The notes: generated by a model not told the origin, from the sequence alone. Shown: positions 34,555-43,351, counted from the first letter of the stretch. The stretch is DNA of 64,000 nt from Bacillota bacterium (GCA_023388195.1 JAEWGR010000130.1:1-64000); one strand, 5' to 3'. Numbers and translations: made by a program.

Positions 34555-34608
34555 TTAACGCCCGCTTAACCTGACGTTAACAGTCTCGCCCGTAAAATCT
34601 GTTAGAAT
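34555..34608 (+). promoter_or_regulatory. PhoP box and -10 before the glycolipid synthase operon
   Basis: Hexamers TTAACG (34555-34560), TTAACC (34566-34571) and TTAACA (34577-34582) have an exact 11-bp period, with TAGAAT (34603-34608) 20 bp downstream as -10. The geometry matches the boxes before pstS, pstC and pstB in this window and the Bacillus PhoP-box rule of TTAACA-like direct repeats. Confidence 0.8.
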
Positions 34609-34639
34609 AAAAATGAGATTAGTAACGAGGTGAACCACT

Positions 34640-35788
34640 ATGTCGGCAAAAATTTTATTAGTCTCAGCATCGATGGGCTCCGGCCATACACAAGCCGCCC
34701 AGGCTATTCAGACAGCCCTGGAAAGCCAGCAGCCGGCTGCCTCACAGTTGATTGATTTCATGGCTGGCCAGAATTCTTATCTGAATACGCTGGTAAAAGA
34801 TGCTTATCTCAAAATGATTGATATCTTCCCTGATATGTATGACCTATTGTATAGGTTATCGCAAATGCCGCTGCCGGGCAGTAAGGTGCAAAGCCTGCTG
34901 GCCAGAGCAATGAAGCGCAGTATGCTGACCCTCATTAATACTCATCGTCCTGACGTGATTATCTGTACTCACCCGTTTCCTTGTGGTGCAGCTGCCTATT
35001 TAAAACGTACCCGGCGGATTAATATACCGCTGATTGGTATTATTACTGATTTTGCCATTCACCGTCTCTGGTGTTATCGAGAAACTGACTTATATTTTGT
35101 TGCCACCCCCGAACTCAAGCAGCAGTTGGCACAGCAGGGCATTTCCCATAGCCGCATTTACGCCACAGGCATCCCGGTGGGTCCAAAATTCGGCCGCCTG
35201 CCTGATCCCTTTGAACAGGCAGCCATTCGCAGTGAACTCGGGTTTGCCAACAATGATCCGGTGCTTTTGATGATGGGTGGCGGCCTGGGAATGGGAGATC
35301 TTGAACATGCGGTTCATGCCATTGATGCGTTGCCACTGCCTCTCAACGTAATTGTTGTGGCCGGCCGCAACGCCACACTGCGGCGGAGTCTCACAGCTAA
35401 AGCCCAGACGCTTGGCCATCCGGTCAAAGTCCTTGGCTATACCCGGCATATTCCGGAGTTAATGGCTGCCGCTGATTTGCTTATCACCAAACCAGGCGCG
35501 CTCACCATCAGCGAGGCTCTCTCCGTGCAGCTGCCGATGCTCCTCTATCAGGCTATACCCGGTCAGGAAGAGGAAAATGCTGCCTACCTGGCCAGGAAAG
35601 GTGCCGCCTTGTGGATTGAACAGACACACACACTGGCAAGCACGGTCTATGAATTGATGACTACACCGGAGCGATTGAACTATATGCGGGAAATGGCCGC
35701 CATGCTTGGCCGTCCGACCGCTGCGCAAACGATTGCAACCACAGTCTGGCAAGCCCTGTCGCCCACAGGAGCGGCTGTTTCACGCTAA
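34640..35788 (+). CDS. MGDG-synthase-type diacylglycerol glycosyltransferase (GT28)
   Basis: 382 residues, no membrane helices, expected to bind the inner membrane face. The N-terminal MGDG_synth domain starts ILLVSASMGSGHTQAAQAI and contains CTHPFPCGAAAYL. The C-terminal GT28 domain has LLMMGGGLGMGD, VKVLGYTRHIPELMAAADLL and ITKPGALTISEALSVQLPML, the donor-nucleotide site of MurG/UgtP-like enzymes. These enzymes move glucose or galactose from a UDP-sugar to diacylglycerol. It has a strong Pho box and is followed 43 bp later by a phospholipase C gene, suggesting that diacylglycerol released from phospholipid is recycled to phosphorus-free glycolipid. Confidence 0.9.
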   Translation: MSAKILLVSASMGSGHTQAAQAIQTALESQQPAASQLIDFMAGQNSYLNTLVKDAYLKMIDIFPDMYDLLYRLSQMPLPGSKVQSLLARAMKRSMLTLINTHRPDVIICTHPFPCGAAAYLKRTRRINIPLIGIITDFAIHRLWCYRETDLYFVATPELKQQLAQQGISHSRIYATGIPVGPKFGRLPDPFEQAAIRSELGFANNDPVLLMMGGGLGMGDLEHAVHAIDALPLPLNVIVVAGRNATLRRSLTAKAQTLGHPVKVLGYTRHIPELMAAADLLITKPGALTISEALSVQLPMLLYQAIPGQEEENAAYLARKGAALWIEQTHTLASTVYELMTTPERLNYMREMAAMLGRPTAAQTIATTVWQALSPTGAAVSR

Positions 35789-35831
35789 CCAACCGGCGGT
35801 CTTGCCTGACTTGAAATGGGAGGAGATGACT

Positions 35832-36560
35832 ATGAAATCAGTGTCATTACCAGTGCTACAGGCAAACCTGGCAGGAACCAACCTGCTGTTGGCTGCTGCC
35901 AGCCCCTTTCAGAGCTTATTTGACCGCCCCAGTATAACCCACGAATTTCTCAATAAACAAGCGATTACCATTTTATATAACGACGGCTTTAAGCAATATT
36001 CCGGTTTCCTGGAAAAGTTCCTTGCAGAACTCAATGCCGGTGTCCAATGGGCTGATAAAGGCTGGAAAAATGTAAGCCATTACTATGAGCCACTGACAGG
36101 CAAGGGATTATGGCAATTCGCCACAGCCCTCGACAGCTTCGCGGTTTATTTTAAAGCTGCCTTGAGCAGCGCCAGACAGCATGATTTGGCTAAAGCCGCA
36201 TTTTTGCTGGGGGCTGCCGCCCACTTGCTGCAAGACTTGTGTGTTCCCCATCACGCCCGGGCCAAACTCTTTTCCGGCCATAAAGAATATGAAAGCTGGG
36301 TTAAAATAAATCATACCGCCTTTGCAGTAGAAAACCAGGGCTTATATTTGGACAGCAAAGACCCCTATAGCCTCTTAACCAGCAATGCCCTGACCGCTGC
36401 CGATTATCTTGAATGGCTGTCTGAAGAGAACTATACCCGCTATCATACCGTAACGGCCCATCTCTTCCCCCTTGCCCAACGCACAACAGCCGGCTTGTTT
36501 GAACGCTTTTGCACCCTGGCCGGCATTGACCGTTCTATAACTAAATACATTGTGGCTTAA
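35832..36560 (+). CDS. Zinc-dependent phospholipase C family protein
   Basis: 242 residues from ATG 35832, behind GGGAGGAG. Zinc ligands of the Bacillus PC-PLC/alpha-toxin family can be placed: H37 (ITHEFLNKQAITIL), D75 (WADKGW), H83, H131 and D135 (LGAAAHLLQDLCVPHHA), H141, H150 and E154 (GHKEYESW). The family's N-terminal Trp ligand is not evident. The N-terminus is hydrophobic but has little positive charge, so export is uncertain. It probably hydrolyses phospholipids to diacylglycerol. It is in tandem with the glycosyltransferase under a Pho box, and no terminator separates them. Confidence 0.88.
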   Translation: MKSVSLPVLQANLAGTNLLLAAASPFQSLFDRPSITHEFLNKQAITILYNDGFKQYSGFLEKFLAELNAGVQWADKGWKNVSHYYEPLTGKGLWQFATALDSFAVYFKAALSSARQHDLAKAAFLLGAAAHLLQDLCVPHHARAKLFSGHKEYESWVKINHTAFAVENQGLYLDSKDPYSLLTSNALTAADYLEWLSEENYTRYHTVTAHLFPLAQRTTAGLFERFCTLAGIDRSITKYIVA

Positions 36561-36563
36561 TTC

Positions 36564-36600
36564 AAAGTGACTTTGGGAGACAGTTCTCCAAGTCACTTTT
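36564..36600. repeat. REP-like palindrome 1
   Basis: AAAGTGACTT-TGGGAGA ... TTCTCCA-AGTCACTTT, a 16-bp imperfect stem followed by TTTTTC. It lies 4 bp after the phospholipase gene, so it can also act as its terminator. Related in plan to the next palindrome (GTGACT arm, GGGAGACAGTTCTCC core). Confidence 0.6.
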
Positions 36601-36611
36601 TCTGATTTAAG

Positions 36612-36654
36612 GGTGACTCTTGACTCAAGGGGACGGTTCTCTTGAGTCACTTTT
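36612..36654. repeat. REP-like palindrome 2
   Basis: TGACTCAAG (36621-36629) and CTTGAGTCA (36641-36649) enclose GGGACGGTTCT; a further GTGACTC precedes it and TTTT follows. As I recall, palindromes with a GGGGACGGTTCTC core occur in many copies in Firmicute genomes, often associated with REP-type tyrosine transposases. No transposase lies nearby. Confidence 0.6.
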
Positions 36655-36765
36655 CTCTATTAAAAACCGCTAAAAAACCTCTGCCAAACAAGGTCATTAA
36701 CCCACTTAAAGCGAATACCTATAAAATTATCTTATTTGGACATTACATACATTAAGGAGGTGTTT

Positions 36766-38367
36766 TTGCCTGTGTCAAACACGGAAACGGAACTTAAGCT
36801 GCGCCTGGCTGATCCTGCCTGCATGGAGCGTTTGTTAACATCCCCTTTGTTGGCAGAACTGTCTGCACAGCCAGCTACTGTCCAACGAATTGAGACCACC
36901 TATTATGACACTTCTGATCAGCATTTACTAAGATCACGCCTGTCTTACCGGCTGCGCCTGGCTGACGGGCAGTGGACCGCAACCGTCAAGGCGGACGGCA
37001 CCAGTGATGGCGGCCTTCACCAGCGCCAAGAGTATAATATCCCGACCGACAAGCCACTCCCCAGTATTGAACCGTTCCTGACGACAGATATTGGCGGGCG
37101 CCTGACAGAAGCAGCCGGGACCGGCCGGCTAGAACCCCTATTCAGCACCAACTTTGAACGTCATTTGTTGAATATTATTACGCCAGGCGGCAGCAGCATC
37201 GAGCTGGCACTTGACAATGGTGAGATTTCCGCTGGCGCTAAGCAGCAAAAGATTTTAGAGCTTGAGCTTGAATTAAAAGCAGGCCATACCCGGGATTTAG
37301 TTTGGCTGGGGGCTGCGTTGGCCAAGGAGTTTGCACTACTGCCGGAACAAAAGAGCAAGTTATATAGAGCAACCCTATTGGCCGGTTTGGCTGAGCTGGG
37401 TCATGATACCCCTCAGCCCTCGCCTCTGAGAAAAAAAAGTGCTGCCCTGCCAGCGAATAAGGTCCTTAGCCAAATTATTGTGTTTACGATTCATCAGGTA
37501 ATCGCCGCTCAGCAAAACTACATCACCTGTCCCGGCAATCCGGAAACCCTGCATGACTTTCGGATTGCGCTGCGCAAGCTGCGCGCATTACTCCATTTCG
37601 CCAAACCACTGCTACTTACAGAGGAATATATGTTTTGGCAGGATAAACTGAATGTCTGGAGCCATAGGCTGGGGGATGGGCGCGATCTGGATGTATTTAG
37701 TACTGCCTGGTATGAAATGGCTGATTACATGGCGGAAATACTCCCGCAAACTGCGAGCAAATCAAGTTTGGCAGCATTGATTGATGCTAAACGCGATGAG
37801 GTACGAGACAGCCTCCAGCTGGCTGTCCTTGGCGGCCAAATGACGCCTGTGCTTCTCGGGTTATGGGCTTTTATCGAAACCTGGGCAGAGGAAAATACAG
37901 AAGTTGCCATACCAATTTTTAAAGAATTTTCACTACCTCGCTTAACTCACTGGTTACAGCAGTTTCTGGCCCTCGGAGATGAACTTGACCTTACCGATCG
38001 GAATGCCGTTCAAAAGCTCCGGACGGCTGGCAAACGCCTGCGGTATACTCTGGATTCCTTATCTCCGGTTTTGCCTGATAATACCCGCTTGCTCAGCAAA
38101 CGCCTGGAAAAACTTCAGGATTTGTTAGGCACTGTGCAGGATGTTGCCTATACACCGCCACTCTTGCATGAGCTTGTTAAGGCCTCAGCCAGCCGGCTGA
38201 CCCATCGTGAAGCCGGTCTCATTACCGGCTGGCAGTTAGCCAGATCAGCCGCAGCTCTCAATAACTGGCACAAAGTCTGGAACAAAGTAAAAAAAACAGC
38301 CTTAAAACAAAAGAAAATTAAAATTGTCGATGATGCGTCTTCACAAAAAAGAAGTCCTGAGATTTAA
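36766..38367 (+). CDS. CYTH-CHAD domain protein (polyphosphate-linked)
   Basis: 533 residues from TTG 36766, five bases after AAGGAGG; GTG 36772 is the alternative. The N-terminal CYTH (triphosphate tunnel) domain starts with the ExExK signature TETELKLRL and has IETTYYDT and YRLRL; LELELELK follows. The C-terminal CHAD domain has the basic histidine helix LHDFRIALRKLRALLHF and KLRTAGKRLRYTLDSL. CYTH enzymes cleave triphosphates and inorganic triphosphate/polyphosphate; CHAD binds polyphosphate. Its place beside the Pho genes fits phosphate storage. No Pho box was found upstream. Confidence 0.9.
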   Translation: MPVSNTETELKLRLADPACMERLLTSPLLAELSAQPATVQRIETTYYDTSDQHLLRSRLSYRLRLADGQWTATVKADGTSDGGLHQRQEYNIPTDKPLPSIEPFLTTDIGGRLTEAAGTGRLEPLFSTNFERHLLNIITPGGSSIELALDNGEISAGAKQQKILELELELKAGHTRDLVWLGAALAKEFALLPEQKSKLYRATLLAGLAELGHDTPQPSPLRKKSAALPANKVLSQIIVFTIHQVIAAQQNYITCPGNPETLHDFRIALRKLRALLHFAKPLLLTEEYMFWQDKLNVWSHRLGDGRDLDVFSTAWYEMADYMAEILPQTASKSSLAALIDAKRDEVRDSLQLAVLGGQMTPVLLGLWAFIETWAEENTEVAIPIFKEFSLPRLTHWLQQFLALGDELDLTDRNAVQKLRTAGKRLRYTLDSLSPVLPDNTRLLSKRLEKLQDLLGTVQDVAYTPPLLHELVKASASRLTHREAGLITGWQLARSAAALNNWHKVWNKVKKTALKQKKIKIVDDASSQKRSPEI

Positions 38368-38379
38368 CTCTCAGGACTT
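38352..38379. terminator. Bidirectional terminator between the CYTH-CHAD gene and pstA
   Basis: AAGTCCTGAGA / TCTCAGGACTT, an 11-bp stem with 6-nt loop and TTTTTC on the plus side. The left arm overlaps the last codons of the CYTH-CHAD gene; pstA ends 13 bp beyond. Confidence 0.8.
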
Positions 38380-38391
38380 TTTCTATGGCCT

Positions 38392-39252
38392 CTAATGGCC
38401 GCCGCCAGTCATCTTACGCTGTATATATTTGCTAGGTAAGGTAAACATCAGATTAAATATCAGAATGGTAATGAGCAACAGTGCACCGGTGCCGTCAGCA
38501 ACCGCTACCCGGTCAGGCACAAGGCCAACGGCCATTACATACCACATATGAACAGCCAGGGTTTCGCCGGCAGCCATTACATTAAAATCCGGTACTGTCC
38601 TAGATACGGTAGTGCCGGCAGTAAATATCAAAATCGCAGTTTCGCCCAAAGCCCGGCCGGCGGTCAGGGTAATGCCTGTAATGATACCGGGCATCGCGTT
38701 GGGCAGTACAACCCGCCAGATGGTCTGCCATTTTGTGGCTCCCAGCGCCAGACTGGCCTCCCGGTAATATGCAGGCACTGTACGGACCGATTCCTCAGTA
38801 ACCCGCACCAGCACGGGCAAGTTCAGCAGTAGCAAGGTAAGGGCCCCGCCGATGATGCTAAAACCCATGCCAAACATATTGACAAAAATGATCATACCAA
38901 ATAGCCCCAGTACAATGGACGGCACAGTGGCCAGGCTCTCAGTGCTTAAACGGATCATGTCTGTCAAGCGGTCATTACCGGCATACTCGGCTAAATAAAT
39001 CCCTGCTCCCACAGCCACGGGAATAGAAAAAAGCATTGACAACCCCAGGATATAGAAAGAGTTAAAGAACTGGGCGCCGACACCGCCGCCGGCGTTAATA
39101 TCGCTTGACATACCGGTAATGAAATTCCAGCTTAAAATAGGCAGCCCTTTGTACAGCATATAGCCCAAAAATACTATCAGGATTGCCAAAATAATCATTC
39201 CGGCCAGCCACATAACCGCGGTGGCTATTTTATCCTTATTCCGCGCCTGCAT
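38392..39252 (-). CDS. pstA: Phosphate ABC transporter permease PstA
   Basis: 286 residues, six membrane helices and the ABC-permease EAA loop (YREASLALGATKWQTIWRVV). Forms the membrane channel with PstC for high-affinity phosphate uptake. Its start overlaps the pstC stop by one base. It is the last gene of a pstC-pstA unit; pstS and pstB-phoU have their own promoters. Confidence 0.95.
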   Translation of the reverse strand: MQARNKDKIATAVMWLAGMIILAILIVFLGYMLYKGLPILSWNFITGMSSDINAGGGVGAQFFNSFYILGLSMLFSIPVAVGAGIYLAEYAGNDRLTDMIRLSTESLATVPSIVLGLFGMIIFVNMFGMGFSIIGGALTLLLLNLPVLVRVTEESVRTVPAYYREASLALGATKWQTIWRVVLPNAMPGIITGITLTAGRALGETAILIFTAGTTVSRTVPDFNVMAAGETLAVHMWYVMAVGLVPDRVAVADGTGALLLITILIFNLMFTLPSKYIQRKMTGGGH

Positions 39253-40148
39253 TAAGCCATCCTCCTTGCCGCAATCTGCCTGATAATCAGAATCATAACC
39301 AGTGATAACAACAACAGTACCAGCGCCATCAGAAACAACGAGTTGCCCCAGGCTGACCCAAATGGTGTATTACCCATCTCCACGACAATCTCACTAGGAA
39401 GGGTTGAGGTTGGCATAAACAAGGACTTGACCATCTGCGGCGTATTGCCAATAACCATTTGCACAGCCATCGTTTCGCCGATGGCTCTGGCCATTGCCAG
39501 AATAATTGCAGTCAGAATGCCCGGCAGGGCAGACGGCAGCAGAACCTTAGAAATCGTCTGCCAGCGAGTGGCCCCAAGCGCCAGCGATGCCTCTTCCAAC
39601 GGTTTCGGCACAGAGCGGATAGCGTCCTCGGAGATACTGATAATTGTCGGCAAAATCATAATGGCAAGGATTATGGAAGCAGAAAGCAATCCAAACCCTG
39701 TGCTCACATGGAAAAATTCGCGGATAAAAGGCACCAATACGGTCAATCCTACATAGCCATAAACGACCGACGGAATAGCAACATACAGATCGGTGGCTGG
39801 CCTCATGATCTCCCGCAGCCAATCCGGTGCAATCTTAGCCATAAATATCGCCCCCGCCAGCCCTAGCGGTGCTCCAAACAATACAGCTAATACGGTAACA
39901 TACAGTGAACCCATAATAAAGCTCAAGGCGCCGTAATGGTCTTCTGTGGGATCCCATTTGGGCGAAAAGAAAAATTCGAGAGGGCTCACTTCTTTGAAGG
40001 TCATCAAGCCCTGCTGCCCAACAAATACAATGATAGCTAAAATTATGATTGTCATTAATGATGCACTTGCAATAAACAAATACCGCACATACCTGTCATA
40101 CGCCAGTTTGAGCCGGTGCTCCCGCTCAGCAGCGGTGGTTGAGGACAT
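39252..40148 (-). CDS. pstC: Phosphate ABC transporter permease PstC
   Basis: 298 residues, six membrane helices, and the EAA loop LEEASLALGATRWQTISKVL. It has the PstC-type periplasmic stretch EFFFSPKWDPTEDHYGALSF. First gene of pstCA, with a PhoP box 64-91 bp upstream. Confidence 0.95.
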   Translation of the reverse strand: MSSTTAAEREHRLKLAYDRYVRYLFIASASLMTIIILAIIVFVGQQGLMTFKEVSPLEFFFSPKWDPTEDHYGALSFIMGSLYVTVLAVLFGAPLGLAGAIFMAKIAPDWLREIMRPATDLYVAIPSVVYGYVGLTVLVPFIREFFHVSTGFGLLSASIILAIMILPTIISISEDAIRSVPKPLEEASLALGATRWQTISKVLLPSALPGILTAIILAMARAIGETMAVQMVIGNTPQMVKSLFMPTSTLPSEIVVEMGNTPFGSAWGNSLFLMALVLLLLSLVMILIIRQIAARRMA

Positions 40149-40184
40149 ACAGTCACATCCTGTCTAAAAAAGTAGTCTTTTTTA

Positions 40185-40239
40185 ATTATAAGGTATCGGG
40201 GCAGCGGTTTTTGTTAATCTCATGTTAAATTTATGTTAA
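40185..40239 (-). promoter_or_regulatory. PhoP box and -10 for pstCA
   Basis: On the minus strand three perfect TTAACA hexamers (40234-40239, 40223-40228, 40212-40217) are spaced exactly 11 bp. A TATAAT -10 (40185-40190) begins 21 bp after the last hexamer. Confidence 0.88.
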
Positions 40240-40454
40240 AATTACCGATCCGGCTCAATAGGGCTGTTTAGATTAATATTAGCAAAAGCAGGGGAAAACT
40301 ATTACTCATTACGACTGTTCCTGAATTCTATAAGGAGGCTACGTCCCAGGCTCATCAGGGCTGAGGTAATGCATGCTCCGGCCGCAACCGGCGCTGCCGG
40401 CAGTCAAAACAGACTTACGCTTTTTAGTGGCTGACCCCGTGGGCAAACAAACTT

Positions 40455-40488
40455 AAAAGCTCTGACCGTTTTCCCGGTCAGAGCTTTT
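40455..40488 (-). terminator. pstS terminator
   Basis: AAAAGCTCTGACCG / CGGTCAGAGCTTTT, a 14-bp stem with a 6-nt loop, located 10 bp after the pstS stop. The T run lies on either strand. Confidence 0.85.
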
Positions 40489-40497
40489 ATCAATCTG

Positions 40498-41364
40498 CTA
40501 CTGTTTCATTTTATTGATAGGCACAAAACCGTTTTTCTCGGCATATGCCTCCTGGAATTCTTTGCTTGTTGCATAATCGATAAAGGCTTTCACTGCACCG
40601 GTAGGTTCACCTTTAGTATACATGCGGCCGTAGGTAAATACCGGATATTTACCGCTTATTACCTCATCAATGCTATATTTGACACCGTTATAGGCGAGAG
40701 TCTTAATAGACTGATCAGCATAAGCGGCATCAACATAACCAATAGCGCCTGGTGTGCTGGCAATAGCAGCTCTAACGGCACCGTTAGAATCCTGGATAAC
40801 GGCGTTATCGGTAAAAGCTGCACCTTTAAGCACGATCTCGGCAATGGCCCCCCGGGAACCGGATGATTTGGCGCGATGGATAATGGTAATTTTTTGATCC
40901 TTGCCGCCCACTTCTTTCCAGTTGGTGACCTTGCCTGTGAAGATATCTACATATTGCTGCTGGGTCAGGTTATCAACAGCAACATCAGTGTTTACAATAA
41001 AGACAAACGGAATGCCTACAAGTTTCGTTTCAACCAGACCCTTGTCTTTCAGCGTATCCTGCAGGGGTACGTCGGAATTACCGATATTAACAGAGCCTGC
41101 CGCTACCTGATTTTGACCGGTAAAAGAGCCGCCGCCGGCAATATTTACAGTAACTTTAGCGTTTTTCTTCTGGAACTCTTCTTGGGCCGGTTTCAAGAAT
41201 GGCAAGAGTGCGGTTGACCCAGATGCAGTAACAGTACCGGCTAGCTCAGCTTGTGCTTTCGGCGCTTCCTTGGCAGCTTCTTTTTGACCGCCACAGCCGG
41301 CTACTAAGCTAACGCCCAGCAGCATTGCCAGGGCACCTGCTAACATTTTTCTGGAAAATTTCAT
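40498..41364 (-). CDS. pstS: Phosphate-binding lipoprotein PstS
   Basis: 288 residues from ATG 41364, behind GAGGAGG. The lipobox VSLVAGC anchors the protein. Phosphate-binding segments: VTASGSTALLPFLKPAQEEF, GGGSFTGQNQVAAGSVNIGN, HRAKSSGSRGAIAEIVLK and GAIGYVDAAYA. It captures phosphate for PstCAB. It has its own promoter and terminator, so it can be made in excess over the permease. Confidence 0.95.
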   Translation of the reverse strand: MKFSRKMLAGALAMLLGVSLVAGCGGQKEAAKEAPKAQAELAGTVTASGSTALLPFLKPAQEEFQKKNAKVTVNIAGGGSFTGQNQVAAGSVNIGNSDVPLQDTLKDKGLVETKLVGIPFVFIVNTDVAVDNLTQQQYVDIFTGKVTNWKEVGGKDQKITIIHRAKSSGSRGAIAEIVLKGAAFTDNAVIQDSNGAVRAAIASTPGAIGYVDAAYADQSIKTLAYNGVKYSIDEVISGKYPVFTYGRMYTKGEPTGAVKAFIDYATSKEFQEAYAEKNGFVPINKMKQ

Positions 41365-41406
41365 TATTGATTTGACCTCCTCAAAGTTTGTACGCAACTT
41401 GTTTTT

Positions 41407-41460
41407 ATTGTAAAGCATTTGCCTGTCTGTTGTGTTAAGAGAATGTTAAAGGAATGTTAA
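41407..41460 (-). promoter_or_regulatory. PhoP box and -10 for pstS (shared with divergent phoR)
   Basis: Minus strand: TTAACA at 41455-41460, 41444-41449 and 41433-41438 (exact 11-bp period); -10 TACAAT at 41407-41412, 20 bp downstream. In the other direction a TATAAT (41483-41488) for phoR lies 22 bp from the same box, so one PhoP array could serve both genes. Confidence 0.88.
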
Positions 41461-41555
41461 GAAAATATAAGTAGCAGCGAACTATAATTTAAGCTATGAT
41501 TTGAATAGTAATAAAGCCCTTACATAAAAAATCTGTTCCGGGGAGGGATAATCAC

Positions 41556-43346
41556 ATGTTTGCCCGCAGCCTCCGCAACCGGTTGGTTGTATCCTTTTTA
41601 GCGCTTATTATCTTTACACTGACAGCCCTTGGCAGCTATATCCTCTGGTTTTTCTATCAGCACAATATTGCCAGCCTCAATGCAGCAATGCTTAACCAGG
41701 GCAAGATTATTGAGGAGCTCATCTACCGGGATATGGCCGGGCCTATCCAAACGGCCCAAATTGATGAAAAAATAAAAGAACTTAGCTCCCGGATTGATTT
41801 GCGGGTGACGGTCATTGATGGCACAGGGGCAGTGATTGCCGACTCCCAGCAGATCCCGTCCCAAATGGAAAACCACGGCAACCGCCCGGAAATAGCTGCG
41901 GCACTTGCCGGTAATAACGGCTACACCATTCGTACCAGCACAACCCAGGATAAATCACTGTTATATGTTTCTACACCGATCTTTTTCCAGAATGAGATTA
42001 CCGGTGTAGTCCGGGTAGCAATGCCGCTTGATCATGTAGACGCCGGTTACAGAAAAATCTTATCAGCCCTGCTGGCAGCAAGCCTGCTGACATCGCTTGT
42101 GGCAATCGCCTTCAGCCTGGCCCTCGCCAATAAATATACCCGCCCCCTTGACAGCATTATTCATACGGCCAACGATATCGCCACAGGGCATTTGAATAAG
42201 CGGGTATTCGTAAAAACAGGGGATGAATTAGAAATTCTGGCCCATTCTATCAATAATTTAACCTCCAGCCTGGAAGACAAAGTCAATGATGCCCTGGCCG
42301 AGCACCGTAAGCTGCAGCTTATCCTGCAGAATATGGGTGACGCCGTCATTTTGCTTGACCGCTTTGGCAAAGTCACCACCGCTAATAATATGGCGCTTAC
42401 CATCTTTGGCATAACCAGCCAGATGCTGGGCCAGCACAATATTCAGGTAATCGGTAACAGCCTGCTAGACCAGGCGGTACAGGAAACCATCCTGCAAAAA
42501 AAGAGTAAAAGCATTGACCTTAAAACCAATATTCATGGAAAAAAACGTGTTTTCCAGGTATTTCTGGCCCCCTTTACCGGTAATGAAAAGGATATTACCG
42601 GCGTTCTGACTGTATTTCATGATATAACAACACTGCAGGAGATGCATGATCGCCAGGCTGATTTTGTAACAAATGCCTCGCATGAACTGGCCACACCCCT
42701 GACTGCCATTAAGGGTTTTGCCGAGACGCTGCTGGATGGAGCCCTCACTCAGCCGGAGCTTAACGAAAAATTTATCCGTATCATTTACGATGAGGCGGAC
42801 CGTATGCACAGACTGGTACAGGATCTGCTCAGGCTGGCCCGGCTCAGCGCCCAGGAATACCGCGAACAGGTCCGGCTGGGGGCCGTGCTGGTAGGTCCTG
42901 TATTAGAAGCTGCTAAACAAGATCTAACACCACGCTGGCAGCAGAAAAATCACACCCTGATAATAACAGGCACTATAGAGCCGCTGACCGCCCTCGCCCA
43001 TCCGGACTGGCTGAAGCAGGTTATCGTAAATCTACTGGAAAACAGTATTAAGTATACTCCGGCCGGGGGTAAGATATTATTAACCTGCTGGCAGGAAGAG
43101 GATGAGATAAAAATTAAGGTTAAAGATTCCGGTATTGGTATCCCGGCTAAAGACCTCCCCCTGATCTTTGACCGTTTTTACCGGGTTGACCGGGCCCGGG
43201 CCCGCACCGCAGGCGGCACCGGCCTTGGCCTGGCCATTGCCAAGTTTATTGTGGAAATGTTAGGCGGCCGGATTGAGGCAGCAAGTCTGGTTGATGTCGG
43301 AACAACGTTCACAATAACACTGCCGGCCTATGAAAACCGCCAGTAA
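41556..43346 (+). CDS. phoR: Phosphate-regulon sensor kinase PhoR
   Basis: 596 residues. Two membrane helices (about 10-30 and 165-190) enclose an extracytoplasmic domain. HAMP (KYTRPLDSIIHTANDI), a PAS-like domain (LQNMGDAVILLDRFGKVTT), HisKA with DFVTNASHELATPLTAIKGF, and HATPase with NLLENSIKYT and GGTGLGLAIAKF follow. Domain order matches PhoR/PnpS. It is encoded divergently from pstS and apart from phoP, which lies 1.75 kb beyond it on the other strand. It should respond to Pst-PhoU state and phosphorylate PhoP. Confidence 0.92.
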   Translation: MFARSLRNRLVVSFLALIIFTLTALGSYILWFFYQHNIASLNAAMLNQGKIIEELIYRDMAGPIQTAQIDEKIKELSSRIDLRVTVIDGTGAVIADSQQIPSQMENHGNRPEIAAALAGNNGYTIRTSTTQDKSLLYVSTPIFFQNEITGVVRVAMPLDHVDAGYRKILSALLAASLLTSLVAIAFSLALANKYTRPLDSIIHTANDIATGHLNKRVFVKTGDELEILAHSINNLTSSLEDKVNDALAEHRKLQLILQNMGDAVILLDRFGKVTTANNMALTIFGITSQMLGQHNIQVIGNSLLDQAVQETILQKKSKSIDLKTNIHGKKRVFQVFLAPFTGNEKDITGVLTVFHDITTLQEMHDRQADFVTNASHELATPLTAIKGFAETLLDGALTQPELNEKFIRIIYDEADRMHRLVQDLLRLARLSAQEYREQVRLGAVLVGPVLEAAKQDLTPRWQQKNHTLIITGTIEPLTALAHPDWLKQVIVNLLENSIKYTPAGGKILLTCWQEEDEIKIKVKDSGIGIPAKDLPLIFDRFYRVDRARARTAGGTGLGLAIAKFIVEMLGGRIEAASLVDVGTTFTITLPAYENRQ

Positions 43347-43351
43347 CCACA

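Larger units (their letters stand above)
40149..40497. other. 349-bp intergenic region between pstS and pstC
   Basis: It contains the pstCA promoter and Pho box at one end, the pstS terminator at the other, and between them a GC-rich block (about 40330-40440) unlike the flanking AT-rich DNA. The block has nested GCCGG inverted repeats. On the plus strand a 27-codon frame starts at ATG 40373 after GAGGT and ends at 40456. Whether this is a small RNA, a small gene or a decayed element cannot be decided by eye. Confidence 0.5.

Noticed and set aside
36661..36760. Pho box upstream of the CYTH-CHAD gene
   Set aside because: TTAACC and TTAAAG occur but are not 11 bp apart and no -10 is at the right distance.
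40330..40370. CTGATGAG on the minus strand, the core of a hammerhead ribozyme
   Set aside because: The second conserved core (GAAA after stem II) and a matching stem III are missing, so the motif is taken as chance.
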